From Paraburkholderia nodosa DSM 21604 (GTDB lineage Bacteria; Pseudomonadota; Gammaproteobacteria; Burkholderiales; Burkholderiaceae): a DNA stretch of 64,000 nt. The DNA is taken from NCBI RefSeq assembly GCF_000519185.1, contig NZ_JAFA01000009.1, forward strand, positions 271,922 to 335,921, in the 5' to 3' direction. Position 1 is the first letter of the stretch. The number at the start of each line of letters is the position of its first letter. Both the position numbers and the translations under genes were made by a program. Shown in pieces: positions 17,855 to 26,735 of the stretch. The notes beneath the pieces are model-generated. The model saw nothing but the letters and a program-made list of their open reading frames with translations. It did no database searches and was not told the DNA's origin.

Positions 17855-19123
17855 CTAGTTCGCGCTAGCCTGCTGGAGCTTGATGAAGGTCGGGAACTTG
17901 ACCTTGCCGTTCGCAACGGACTTGGGCCAGATCGCGATCTGCTTGCCGTCCTGCCACTGCAGGTTGATGCCGGTGATGTAGCCCGGGCCGTACTTCAGCG
18001 CGTGTGTGAACTGGTCGTCCTTGCCGTAGAACTGCCAGCGCCCGATCGTGCCTACGTAATCCGTCTTCTCGAGCGCGGCGACCATCTGGTCCGGATCGGT
18101 CGAGCCCTTGTTGCGCCTGATCGCATCCGCGAGGATGTACACGAGGTCATAGGTCGAGAAGCCGCAATACGCAGGCGATACGCCGAATTTCTTCTGGTAC
18201 GCATCCGCGAAGGGCACCGTCTTCGGCGTGATCGCCACGCCCGGCGCCGCAGCAGAAGCCGTGATCACGCCCTCCGTCGCGCCGTTCGTGTCCTTCCAGA
18301 AGCTCGTGGTCGTGGCCTGCGAGCTTTGTCCCGACATCGGGATCGGCACCTGCTGATCGTGCCATTGCACCGTCGGCTGCACGCCCACGTGGCTGATGCC
18401 CGTGGTAATCGTATCGGGGTGCTTCGCCTCGATCTGGTTGAAAATTGGTGTGAAGTCCGAAGTATCCGGATTGAAGCGGATATGATCCAGCACCTTGAGA
18501 CCGGCCTTGGGCAGGCATTCCATGAAGCGCTCGTCGAGCGGCTTGGTCCATGCCGCGTCCTCGCTCATCACGACCGTCGACTTCATCTTGAACTGGCCGA
18601 CGAGAACATCATGCGAAAAATCGCAGATCGACTGCGCGATGAACGCCGACGTCATCCAGCCATGGAACGTGTACTTGTAGTGGTCGTAGTCGTCGTGAAC
18701 GTGCTTCGAAATATCGTTGCTCGCGGCGCCCGGCGTAATAAAGGGCATTTTCAGCCGTGCCGACCAGGGTTCCATGGCGAGCGCCACTTCGCTGATATAG
18801 CTGCCGATCACGGCGACCACCTTGTCCTGGGTCGCGGCGCGCTGGAACGCGCGCACGCCGTCCGAGGCCGACGAGTGGTCGTCGTACGCGATGATCTGGA
18901 TGGGCCGGCCATCCACGCCGCCGCTCGCGTTGATTTCGTCCGCGGCGAGCTGCGCCGCCTTGCTGATCGAGGCGCCCGCCACCGCGGACTCCTCGCTGAT
19001 CACGCCGATCTTGATCGGGTCCCCCGCGGCATGCGCGCTGGCCGCGAGGCCCAGCCCTGCTGCCACCATACCCGTCGCCGCTACGCGATGAAGGTTTCGC
19101 CACACGCCGTTACTGGACATCAT
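17855..19123 (-). CDS. ABC transporter periplasmic substrate-binding protein (LivK type)
   Basis: 422 residues. A secretory signal peptide covers about residues 1-32 (hydrophobic VAATGMVAAGLGLAASAHA, cleavage after AHA), followed by DPIKIGVISEESAVAGASISKAAQLAADEINASGG, the opening of type I periplasmic binding proteins of the hydrophobic/branched-chain amino acid family (Peripla_BP_6). First gene of the importer operon that ends at 14394. No enzyme gene is linked, so the substrate (amino acid, amide, aromatic acid) is open. Confidence 0.92.
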   Translation of the reverse strand: MMSSNGVWRNLHRVAATGMVAAGLGLAASAHAAGDPIKIGVISEESAVAGASISKAAQLAADEINASGGVDGRPIQIIAYDDHSSASDGVRAFQRAATQDKVVAVIGSYISEVALAMEPWSARLKMPFITPGAASNDISKHVHDDYDHYKYTFHGWMTSAFIAQSICDFSHDVLVGQFKMKSTVVMSEDAAWTKPLDERFMECLPKAGLKVLDHIRFNPDTSDFTPIFNQIEAKHPDTITTGISHVGVQPTVQWHDQQVPIPMSGQSSQATTTSFWKDTNGATEGVITASAAAPGVAITPKTVPFADAYQKKFGVSPAYCGFSTYDLVYILADAIRRNKGSTDPDQMVAALEKTDYVGTIGRWQFYGKDDQFTHALKYGPGYITGINLQWQDGKQIAIWPKSVANGKVKFPTFIKLQQASAN

Positions 19124-19364
19124 GCATCTCCGATTCGCCAGGATCGTTGAGGAACATCTGCCCGCTACATTGCTGCTTTGAAGAATGTGCCCACAACAGT
19201 ATCACCAGCCCTTGCGCGCTCAATCGGGACAAACGATGACAGGTAACATACGGATAACCTGCGGATTTCATGGTGCAAAGCGGCAAGAAAATGCGCTTCC
19301 CCGCGCGCCTGCGGACGCTACGCGCAGCACCTCGCACACGTTCGCGATCGCTGAACGGTGCCGC

Positions 19365-19811
19365 CTATTCGACCTTCACCCACACCAGTTCGGAAATGCA
19401 TTCCTTACCCGTCACCGGGTTGCGGGCGGGCAGCGTCGTGATGTGCAGGTATTTGCCGTCGATTCTGAAACGGCGCAACTGAATCGTCCCCGTCCATGAT
19501 TCGTTCCACGATGCGTCGACGTGGTGGCTCACGAGGTCGCCCTCGACGCTCCACGTGCCCGCATATGCGCACGAGCCATTGAAAAGCGCGATGCGCTCGG
19601 CGTCGGTTGGCACGAGATCGGCTGGTGCGGTGCGGTTCTCCTCGAGCAGAATCGCATACATCCGCTTGTCGGCGCCGTAGTTGAGGTAGCCGCAAGGGTG
19701 GGCGCCAAACAAATCGGTCTTTGCTCCGCCGGCCAGATCTTCGGTGGTGAACGAATGCAGCTTCCATGTGCCAAGCAGCGCAGCGCTGCCGGTTTGCTTT
19801 GCTCGTGCCAT
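19365..19811 (-). CDS. Lipocalin-like domain protein
   Basis: 148 residues. The pattern LLGTWKLHSFTTED, then YLNYGADKRMYAILLEENR, AYAGTWSVEGDLVSHHVDASWNESWTGT and RRFRIDGKYLHITT is that of the Lipocalin_5 family of bacterial lipocalin-like proteins, one beta barrel with an N-terminal GTW motif. No signal peptide, so cytoplasmic. Ligand unknown. On the same strand as the two small genes to its right, possibly one transcript. Confidence 0.75.
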   Translation of the reverse strand: MARAKQTGSAALLGTWKLHSFTTEDLAGGAKTDLFGAHPCGYLNYGADKRMYAILLEENRTAPADLVPTDAERIALFNGSCAYAGTWSVEGDLVSHHVDASWNESWTGTIQLRRFRIDGKYLHITTLPARNPVTGKECISELVWVKVE

Positions 19812-19867
19812 GGCTTTCCCCTTCAGGACAACTTAACCAGCACGCTACGCCCCTGGAGACGAGACGC

Positions 19868-20122
19868 TCATTCGCGCTCCTTGCCCCAGCGCCAGCGTGG
19901 AGGCTCGCCCTTGAGCCAGCAGACCGCCGAAAGCGCGAGCGTGGCGAGTATCACGAGCCCAGCAAACACGTACGGATGCCCGTGCGGTTCAAAGAAAACG
20001 GCGACCAGACAAATCGACAGGACATACACGGCCAGCACCAGCCAACCCTGCCAGGTGAGCGGAAGTCCCCAGCCCCAGCCATAACGTTTGGCTCGAAACC
20101 AGTATTTGCCAGTGCCTGTCAT
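19868..20122 (-). CDS. Small membrane protein of unknown function
   Basis: 84 residues with two predicted membrane helices (about 22-44, LTWQGWLVLAVYVLSICLVA, and 50-70, YVFAGLVILATLALSAVCWL) and positively charged, Trp-rich ends (YWFRAKRYGWGWG; RWRWGKERE). The ATG at 20122 has GAGAGGGGG just upstream. Short proteins with a YGWGWGLP motif before the first helix occur in many proteobacteria, but I know of no assigned function. Confidence 0.7.
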   Translation of the reverse strand: MTGTGKYWFRAKRYGWGWGLPLTWQGWLVLAVYVLSICLVAVFFEPHGHPYVFAGLVILATLALSAVCWLKGEPPRWRWGKERE

Positions 20123-20157
20123 TTCCCCCTCTCTCGCGCCTGACGTGATGCGCAACT

Positions 20158-20556
20158 TCAGGCCGATGCCGTATGGCACACGGCCTCGACCCGGTTGCCG
20201 GCCGGATCGATGAGAAAGGCCGCGTAATAGTCGGCGTGATAGTGCGGCCGCAAGCCTGGATCGCCATCGGAGCGGCCGCCCGCCGCGACACCGGCAGCAT
20301 GGAACGCATCGACCTGCGAGCGTGTAGCGGCCTTGAAGCACCAGTGCCGCTTGTTCGGCTCGATGGCGCTGGCATCCAGATAGATGGAAAGATACGACGA
20401 CTGCGTTTCGGCTGCGTCGCAACGCTCGCCGTAGCCGAGCGCGTTGGGGCGGTCATAGACCTTGAGTGCACCCAACGTATTCATGATCGCATCGTAGAAG
20501 GGGCGCGCTGCGTCGAGATCGGGAACGCCGATCGAAACGTGATCGAGAAGCTGCAT
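20158..20556 (-). CDS. VOC family protein (glyoxalase-like)
   Basis: 132 residues, one VOC domain: MQLLDHVSIGVPDLDAARPF then YDAIMNTLGALKV at the start, HWCFKAATRSQVDAFHAAGVAAGGRSDG in the middle, and YAAFLIDPAGNRVEAVCH at the end. His6, the His of HYHADYYAAF and Glu in RVEAVCH are likely metal ligands. The PHYHADYYAAFLIDPDGNR-type ending is typical of a widespread uncharacterised glyoxalase subgroup. The ATG at 20556 starts directly at the domain. Confidence 0.82.
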   Translation of the reverse strand: MQLLDHVSIGVPDLDAARPFYDAIMNTLGALKVYDRPNALGYGERCDAAETQSSYLSIYLDASAIEPNKRHWCFKAATRSQVDAFHAAGVAAGGRSDGDPGLRPHYHADYYAAFLIDPAGNRVEAVCHTASA

Positions 20557-20623
20557 GGTGCTGGAAGTCCGCAGTCGTGAGTGCACGACTATAACCGGCG
20601 AATCACACCACGCAGCGTTTGCG

Positions 20624-22189
20624 TTACCCCGCGCGACCGGTGCGGAACACCGATACCGCGGCGTTCAGCCGATGCGCTTCGTTTTCGAGCGACGATGCCG
20701 CGGCCGTTGCCTGCTCAACGAGTGCCGCGTTTTGCTGGGTCACGAGGTCCATCTGTCCAACGGCGACGTTGACCTGATCGATGCCCGTGCTCTGCTCCGC
20801 AGCCGCCGATGCAATCTCGTTCATGATCGCACTGACGCGCGCGATCGCTTCGACGATTTCGCTCATCGTCGAGCCCGAGCGCTCGACGAGGCCCGCGCCG
20901 GTCTCCACGCGCGAGGTCGACGACTCGATCAGTTCCTTGATCTCCTTGGCTGCCGCGGCGCTACGCTGCGCAAGCGAGCGCACTTCGCTTGCCACCACCG
21001 CGAAGCCGCGCCCTTCCTCGCCCGCACGCGCCGCTTCCACAGCCGCGTTGAGCGCAAGAATGTTGGTCTGGAACGCAATGGCCTCGATCACGCCGACGAT
21101 CTCGCCCACGCGCCGCGAGTCGCCCACGATGTCCTGCATCGTGCCGACCACTTCGCGCGAGAGCGCGCCGCCCTGCGCGGCGAGACCGGAAGCGCCCTGG
21201 GCGAGTGTGCTGGCCTCGCGTGCGTTTTCGGCGGTCTGCTTGACGGTGGAGGTCAGCTCTTCGATGCTCGCCGCCGTTTCCTCGAGCGAGGCAGCCTGCT
21301 CCTCGGTGCGCTGCGAAAGGTCCGTATTGCCCGCGGCGATCTCGCTCACGCCCTTGTCGATCGACAGCGCGCCTTCGCGCACGCTGCTGACCGTCTTGAT
21401 GAGTGCATCCTGCATTTGCCGCAGCGCGGCCTGCAGGCGGCCCATTTCGTTGTTGCTCGTCGTCTGCACCGTGCCGCTCAGGTCGCCGGCGGCGATGCGC
21501 TGGAACTGCGCGATGGCCGCGTCCACGGGATGCACGATCGCGCGCATGAGCGCCGAGCGGCCAATCCACGCGAACAGCAGTGAGAGCAGCATGCCCACGC
21601 CCACCGCGATGCTCACCGCATTGAAGCGGTCCTGCGCTTCCTGGTAGCGCTGCGCGCCAAGGTCGATCTGGCGCTTCTCGAGCACGAGCATCGCCTTTTC
21701 GTAGCTGCTGTAGAGCGACGGCAGCTTGTGGCCCTGCAGTTCCTGGAACGCGGTCTTGTCGCCGGCCTTGAGCGCCGCCAGCGCCGGCTCGACGCCATCG
21801 TGCAGGAAGCTGTTGCGCTTCGCCTGCATGTCGGCGATGAGATCCTGCGCCTCGCCTTCTCCGCTCGCAATCGACAGATAGTGGTCCAGACGCTCGTTCG
21901 AGTTCTTCAGGTACTGGTCGTAGCGCTTGAGCACCGCGTCCGCGGCATCGTGGTCGCCGAGATCGGAAAGCGATGCGTTGGTGGCGAGCGCGAGGCGCAG
22001 ACGCAGCAACTGGCCGGCGCTGCCTTCGAGGTCGGCGACGGCTGGCGTATTGACGGTGTACATGGTGCGCAGGGACTCGTTGCCCGCTCGCATCGACAGG
22101 AGTCCTGTGGCGGCGCCGACGATCAGGACGATGCCGAAGAAGGCGATCATCAGGGTCAGGCTTGCGCGTATCGACAGCTTGTGAAGCAT
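20624..22189 (-). CDS. Methyl-accepting chemotaxis protein
   Basis: 521 residues. N-terminal membrane helix at about 11-30, a periplasmic four-helix-bundle sensor (Tar/Tsr-like) to about 190, second membrane helix (VGMLLSLLFAWIGRSAL), a HAMP linker, and a long cytoplasmic coiled coil with the conserved hairpin tip VVASEVRSLAQRSAAAAKEIKELI. It ends GRAG without the NWETF-type CheR-binding pentapeptide of enteric receptors. Senses an extracellular attractant, unknown here. Single gene. Confidence 0.92.
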   Translation of the reverse strand: MLHKLSIRASLTLMIAFFGIVLIVGAATGLLSMRAGNESLRTMYTVNTPAVADLEGSAGQLLRLRLALATNASLSDLGDHDAADAVLKRYDQYLKNSNERLDHYLSIASGEGEAQDLIADMQAKRNSFLHDGVEPALAALKAGDKTAFQELQGHKLPSLYSSYEKAMLVLEKRQIDLGAQRYQEAQDRFNAVSIAVGVGMLLSLLFAWIGRSALMRAIVHPVDAAIAQFQRIAAGDLSGTVQTTSNNEMGRLQAALRQMQDALIKTVSSVREGALSIDKGVSEIAAGNTDLSQRTEEQAASLEETAASIEELTSTVKQTAENAREASTLAQGASGLAAQGGALSREVVGTMQDIVGDSRRVGEIVGVIEAIAFQTNILALNAAVEAARAGEEGRGFAVVASEVRSLAQRSAAAAKEIKELIESSTSRVETGAGLVERSGSTMSEIVEAIARVSAIMNEIASAAAEQSTGIDQVNVAVGQMDLVTQQNAALVEQATAAASSLENEAHRLNAAVSVFRTGRAG

Positions 22190-22429
22190 TCCTGGTCTCT
22201 CTTACGTGGGGCGCGCGGCTCTGGAGGCCGCGCGTGTCCCAGTCGTTTTTTATCGAATGTTCCGGTGCGCTTACCCAGTGCAGCCCAGGCGTCCAGGCTG
22301 TTTAAGCGTCCAGTACATAACAACGGCAGGAGAGGTTGCGAACTTTATGGTTCGCAGCAAAGAAGTACGACCGTTAGCAACACTTCGTCATACAGACCAA
22401 TATGTGGGATGTGTGCGAGTCAATCCGCA

Positions 22430-22870
22430 TCAAGCGCTGGCTTGCGCTGCACCCGCCTCGCCCTCGTCCATCGGCACGAGATAGCGCAGCACGTCGCGCC
22501 AGCTCACGATGCCCACGGGGCGAAAGTCGGCATCCACGATGGGGATGCACGAAATCTTGTTGGAGAGAAAGAGGGCCACGGCGTCCGAGAGGCTCGACTC
22601 GGGCCGCAGCGTGAGCGGCTTGCGGCTCATGATCTGGTGCACGCGCTTGTTGAGCGTGCCGAGGTCGCGCGCGGATTCGACCACGCTGTCGATGAACGGG
22701 CTGATTGCGCGCAGCAGGTCGCGATCGGAGACGACGCCTTGCAGCTTGCCCTCTTCGACCACGAGCAGATGGTGAAAGCTCGCTTCCGCGAAGATCTCGC
22801 GCACGGTCGCGAGCGTGTCGTCGAAACCGACGGTGACGACACGGCTCGTCATGAATTTCTCTACTTGCAT
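22430..22870 (-). CDS. Two-CBS-domain protein
   Basis: 146 residues made up almost entirely of two CBS domains: residues about 6-60 (MTSRVVTVGFDDTLATVREI...VVSDRDLLRAI) and 80-135 (MSRKPLTLRPESSLSDAVALF...GIVSWRDVLRYL). Such stand-alone pairs bind adenine nucleotides and regulate partners. The ATG at 22870 is preceded by GGAAGG. No linked target. Confidence 0.85.
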   Translation of the reverse strand: MQVEKFMTSRVVTVGFDDTLATVREIFAEASFHHLLVVEEGKLQGVVSDRDLLRAISPFIDSVVESARDLGTLNKRVHQIMSRKPLTLRPESSLSDAVALFLSNKISCIPIVDADFRPVGIVSWRDVLRYLVPMDEGEAGAAQASA

Positions 22871-23040
22871 ACCTTCCAGACCTGAATGGGTTCGACGTCC
22901 CGAGCCGGCCGATGCGCAGCAGATTCCGGCGGCGGCTCGGGGCTTCAGCCCGTAATATCGACCGCGTGCGCGTAAATCTTCAGTCTGGAAAGCGGCGTGG
23001 AGCACGCGCACCGGCGCGCCCCACCTGTTTCATGCTGTTG

Positions 23041-24063
23041 TCATGCTTCGAGCGCGAGTGTCGCAAAGGTGGCGAGCCAGTGCTCGCCCATATAGTCCCC
23101 GGCCACGTGATCGAGCGCGTTGGCCAGATGCAATTGCGCGGCATCGTTGAGGACGGCCACGCGGGCGTCGCCCTCGGGCAGTGCGCGCGCAAGTGAGCGC
23201 TGACACCACGCGCGGCTCAGGTTGAGCCCGTCGAGGTGGGCGATCTTGCCGTCGCTGCGGTCGGTGACGGTGGCCGGCGTAAAGAGCGTGACCGGCTCAT
23301 GCACCGCGAGGTTGGGCAAAAAGCGCGTGAACCACGGCTCGAAATCCTGCGCGCGCAGGACGCGGCTCATCAGCAAGGCCACGCTCAGCGCGGGCGAGAG
23401 GAATTCGTCGCCGCCCGGCTCCCACGCCTGGCAGCCCGCGTCGTTCGCGTGCCAGCGCGTGGCGGTGTCTTCGATCAGCGTCGCCAGCGCCGAACGCGAC
23501 GTGGCTTTCGCGAAGTCGTACGCGAGCGTGAGCGCGAACGCCGTATTGAAGTGAGTGCCCACACGCAACGGATAGGTCGCCTTCGGCAGGAATTCCTCGA
23601 AGCGCTCGACGAACCAGTCGGTGAGCGGCGCCAGCGCCGCCTGCCAGCGCGCGGCCTGCGGCAGCTTCATCGACGCAACCAGCGTCTCGACCTGCGCCGC
23701 GAGCGCGAGCAGCCACGCCCAGCCATAAGGGCGCTCGAAACCGCGGTTGTGCGCGAGCGTGAGGTAGGCCATCTCGCCGGCCATCTTCTCCGGCGTGAAG
23801 TGCTCGTCGACCACGGCGACGATCTGTGGCCCCTCGGGCAGGTCGGGAAAGCGCTCCAGCAGATGCAGCACGAGCCAGTAGCCGTGCACGCACGAATGCC
23901 AGTCGTAGCTGCCATAAAAGACCGGGTGCAGCGCGCGCGGGCCCTGCACGTCCTGCGGGCCGTCGAGGGAGTGAGTCAGCTTGTTCGGGTACTCGCGCGT
24001 GAGGTGGGCGAGCGCGAGCGAGGCGAACTTCGAGGCATGGGCGGCAGTGAGGTGTGTGGTCAT
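23041..24063 (-). CDS. DUF2891 domain-containing protein
   Basis: 340 residues, a full-length DUF2891 protein: HPVFYGSYDWHSCVHGYWLVLHLLER near the start, HNRGFERPYGWAWLL, and FNTAFALTLAYDFA. It looks like an alpha-alpha toroid enzyme with no signal peptide. DUF2891 genes usually sit beside DUF969/DUF979 transporter genes, as here, where it follows the DUF979 gene by 10 bases. The conserved His/Trp/Asp patches (SYDWHSCVH) suggest a catalytic role in metabolism of the imported substrate; the reaction is not known to me. Confidence 0.82.
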   Translation of the reverse strand: MTTHLTAAHASKFASLALAHLTREYPNKLTHSLDGPQDVQGPRALHPVFYGSYDWHSCVHGYWLVLHLLERFPDLPEGPQIVAVVDEHFTPEKMAGEMAYLTLAHNRGFERPYGWAWLLALAAQVETLVASMKLPQAARWQAALAPLTDWFVERFEEFLPKATYPLRVGTHFNTAFALTLAYDFAKATSRSALATLIEDTATRWHANDAGCQAWEPGGDEFLSPALSVALLMSRVLRAQDFEPWFTRFLPNLAVHEPVTLFTPATVTDRSDGKIAHLDGLNLSRAWCQRSLARALPEGDARVAVLNDAAQLHLANALDHVAGDYMGEHWLATFATLALEA

Positions 24064-24073
24064 CGTGAGCTCG

Positions 24074-25024
24074 TCAGAACCGGAAAACGAAGGCGTACAT
24101 CAGCAGCGTGTTGACGACGAGCAGCAGCACGGCGGTCGGCCATTGCGCCTTGATCACGCCGTTCTTGTCGCTCAATTCGAGCAGCGCCGCGGGGACGATG
24201 TTGAAGTTCGCGGCCATCGGCGTCATGAGCGTGCCGCAGAAGCCCGACAGCATGCCGATCGCGCCGAGAATCGCCGGGTTGCCGTGGAACTGATGCACGA
24301 TCAACGGCAGGCCGATGCCGGCGGTCATCACCGGAAAGGCGGCGAACGCGTTGCCCATGATCATCGTAAAGAGGGCCATGCCGAAAGTGTAGGCGGCCAC
24401 GACCGCGAACGCCGAATTTTGGGGAATCCAGCTCGTGACGAGTTCGGACACCACGTGGCCTACACCCGCCGCGGCGAACAGCGCGCCGAGCGCCGCGAGC
24501 ATCTGCGGCAGGATGGCGGCCCAGCCCACGGCATCCATGGTGTGCCGCGCGCCCTTGAGCGCTTGCACGGGCGAATCGCGCAACATGACGAGCGCCGCGC
24601 CGAACGCAACGAGCGTGGCGATCACGAGCGAGATGAGCGTGACGTTCTTCGCTTCGACGAAGGGCGCGTACTTGAGCGTGAGCGTGCCGACGAGCGTCAC
24701 CACCGGGATCAGCAGCGCCGGCATGAAGAGCCGGCTGCCGAAGCGCCGCACCCCTTGCTCGCGGCGCGCTTCGGCTTTGGCGTTGTCGTTGCCCGCGGGG
24801 CTGCGGCCCAGCTTGCCCGAGCCTGCGATCAAGGCGAGCGCAATGGCGAGGCAGCCCATCACGAAATGCGGCAGCACGCCGCCGAACAGGAACGTTACGG
24901 CGTAGACGCCCCAGAACACGAAGTTGATGAGGCGGCGCGGGTTCGCGCGGTCGAGCAGGTTGAAGAGGGCGAACGACGCGAACATCAGGCCCGCGACGAC
25001 ATAGAGCGATTCGAGCTTGATCAC
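24074..25024 (-). CDS. DUF979 family transporter subunit (predicted 5-oxoproline transporter)
   Basis: 316 residues, about 9-10 membrane helices, with the family-typical MGNAFAAFPVMTAGIGLPL and MLSGFCGTLMTPMAANFNIVPAALLEL. Database annotation calls the DUF969/DUF979 pair subunits of a 5-oxoproline (pyroglutamate) transporter. The start is a GTG at 25024 overlapping the DUF969 stop by four bases (GTGA), so translation is coupled. Confidence 0.82.
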   Translation of the reverse strand: MIKLESLYVVAGLMFASFALFNLLDRANPRRLINFVFWGVYAVTFLFGGVLPHFVMGCLAIALALIAGSGKLGRSPAGNDNAKAEARREQGVRRFGSRLFMPALLIPVVTLVGTLTLKYAPFVEAKNVTLISLVIATLVAFGAALVMLRDSPVQALKGARHTMDAVGWAAILPQMLAALGALFAAAGVGHVVSELVTSWIPQNSAFAVVAAYTFGMALFTMIMGNAFAAFPVMTAGIGLPLIVHQFHGNPAILGAIGMLSGFCGTLMTPMAANFNIVPAALLELSDKNGVIKAQWPTAVLLLVVNTLLMYAFVFRF

Positions 25025-25731
25025 GATGCGGCTCCCTGACGGCTTGCGGCGCGCTGTGCGATGGCCGCGCCCACGCGGCGTGAAAGATCGTGATCGAGCA
25101 GCTTCAGGCGCACGCAGTGGATGAGGAGCGCCGCGACCGCGGTGGGAATCGCCCAGACCGAGACCTGCAGCGGCTGCACGATGATGCCGTTCTGCTCGAG
25201 GAAGCCCTTGATGAGCAGGATCGACTGGATCGCGATGAAGATGTCTTCGCCGAAGAACACGGCGATGTTGTCGACGGCCGAGGCGTTGGCGCGGATCTGC
25301 TGGCGCACGGTGTCGGGCACCTCGCCGAAGCGCTTCGTGGCGGCGGCCTCGGCCATGGGCGCGATCAGCGGACGGACCATCTGCGCGTGGCCGCCCAGCG
25401 ACGTGAGGCCGAGCGCGGCCGTGATCTGGCGGATCACGAAGTAGAGCATCAGCACGCGGCCGGTAGTGGCGGCGTGCACGCGCGAAATGAGGTGCCTGGC
25501 CTGCTCGCGCAGGCCGTTGCGCTCGAGCAGCGCGATCACGGGCAGCGTGAGCCAGATGAGGCCCATGTAGCGGTTGTCGGCGAACGCCTTGCCGAAGGCG
25601 CTGACGATCTCGACCGTGTGCAGCCCGCCCGCAAGCCCCGTTGCGATGCCCGCCGCGGTCACGACGAGCAGCGCGTTCAGGCGCAATGCGAAGCCGATCA
25701 CCACGATCGGCACCCCTATCAAAACCAGCAT
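25021..25731 (-). CDS. DUF969 family transporter subunit (predicted 5-oxoproline transporter)
   Basis: 236 residues with 5-6 membrane helices: MLVLIGVPIVVIGFALRLNA, LIWLTLPVIALLERNGL, LGGHAQMVRPLIAPMAEAA. First gene of the DUF969-DUF979-DUF2891 operon. In many bacteria this operon also contains pyroglutamyl-peptidase (pcp), which releases 5-oxoproline; no pcp is present here. The promoter region carries a 14-bp palindrome (25833-25846). Confidence 0.82.
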   Translation of the reverse strand: MLVLIGVPIVVIGFALRLNALLVVTAAGIATGLAGGLHTVEIVSAFGKAFADNRYMGLIWLTLPVIALLERNGLREQARHLISRVHAATTGRVLMLYFVIRQITAALGLTSLGGHAQMVRPLIAPMAEAAATKRFGEVPDTVRQQIRANASAVDNIAVFFGEDIFIAIQSILLIKGFLEQNGIIVQPLQVSVWAIPTAVAALLIHCVRLKLLDHDLSRRVGAAIAQRAASRQGAAS

Positions 25732-25832
25732 CTCTCCTCCGCCTTATGTCTTTCCGCCGATCTCGTGGACACGGCCGCGCGGGCGCGCGCTTCCCCGTTG
25801 CGCCCGATTCAGCACGGGAATCTATCACGACG

Positions 25833-25846
25833 ATTTATCGATAAAT
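25833..25846. promoter_or_regulatory. 14-bp palindromic operator upstream of the DUF969 operon
   Basis: ATTTATCGATAAAT is a perfect palindrome about 102 bases before the DUF969 start, and a second CGATAAA copy follows at 25850. The stretch is strikingly AT-rich against its surroundings, as expected for a promoter with an operator. No regulator gene is adjacent. Confidence 0.5.
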
Positions 25847-25859
25847 AGTCGATAAAGTC

Positions 25860-26404
25860 TTTTTAAGGGAAGTCCCTGGGCGATGCGCATCGCATGAAGG
25901 CGAATCGATGCCGCCGCGCCGCGGCGCGGCGCGGGTCGGGGGTTGGCGGGCTTGACAGTTAGTTGCGTCTGAGCCGGGAAAAGCACGAAATCGGGACCAC
26001 GCTCAACCGAAACCGTGCACCCACTGCAAGTCGATCCCGGGTGGTCTCCAGCTGCACGCCTCCATCGAATCTCAACCGGAACTCAACGAAGGCTTGAAAC
26101 GTTCGCTGCACCAGCCCCGAAGCGAATCGCGGCGGTACCGCAAGCACGACGAATCCCTTCCCGGCTTTGGCAATCCTGCTCATCGCGACCAGGCTGCACC
26201 GCATCACTCAGCGCGCACGCGTGCGCGCCGCAACCCGCGCTGGCAATGGGGCCTTGATCGCCGATATGAACAGGCAAATCGAGCACAACATCGCACTGAT
26301 CCTGTCCAGCGAATCCGAGCGCGCATAGTCCCCGAGTACAAGACCAGCGAGCCCGAGCGGCATACATGCCGACTCGGTTCATCTGACCTCGCTGTGCGAT
26401 TCCC
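25860..26404. other. Stretch with no intact gene
   Basis: Short frames here lack family features. It includes a perfect 18-bp GC palindrome (GCCGCGCCGCGGCGCGGC, 25913-25930). The part from about 26250 may be the eroded upstream portion of the histidine kinase remnant that follows. I found no RNA gene. Confidence 0.4.
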
Positions 26405-26580
26405 GCTCGTGAGTACGACGGATGAGCGCGTCCTGATCCAAATCGAGGATGCGGCCCGGGACTGAGCGCGGACTTCGCGCCGCATGCGTTCGATCCGTTC
26501 ACGCGAGCGGAAGACTCCCGCTCGCGCGTGTCAGGCGAGACCGGGCTGGGCCTGTCGGCCGTCCTCCGCCACCCTTATAA
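26405..26580 (+). pseudogene. Remnant of a sensor histidine kinase ATP-binding domain
   Basis: Reading the plus strand gives TTDERVLIQIEDA, then after a one-base frameshift near 26453, GPGLSADFAPHAFDPFTRAE and later ETGLGLSAV. These are the N box partner/G1 (EDxGPGL), F box (FxPFxR) and G2 (GxGLGL) motifs of a HATPase_c domain in correct order and spacing. The dimerisation domain, N box and C-terminus are not recognisable, and the reading ends at a stop shortly after GLGLSAV. So this is a decayed, truncated two-component sensor. Confidence 0.6.
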
Positions 26581-26735
26581 TTCGGCATGACTCCATCCAT
26601 CTCCCACGCAGCAAGCTTACGGCCGCCAGCACCGGCTGCTCGATTCATCGGTTTGTTGGTTGCGCGTACCTCTGCAGGCCACTCACCATCCATGCGCGTG
26701 GAATGCATGTTCCACGACCTGCGGCCGACGATCGT

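Noticed and set aside
22270..22320. Repeated GCGTCCAG units upstream of the chemoreceptor gene, considered as a direct repeat element
   Set aside because: Only two exact copies with irregular spacing; not enough for a defined repeat.
22190..22429. A flagellar sigma-28 promoter for the chemoreceptor
   Set aside because: No convincing TAAA-N15-GCCGATAA match was found in the upstream gap.
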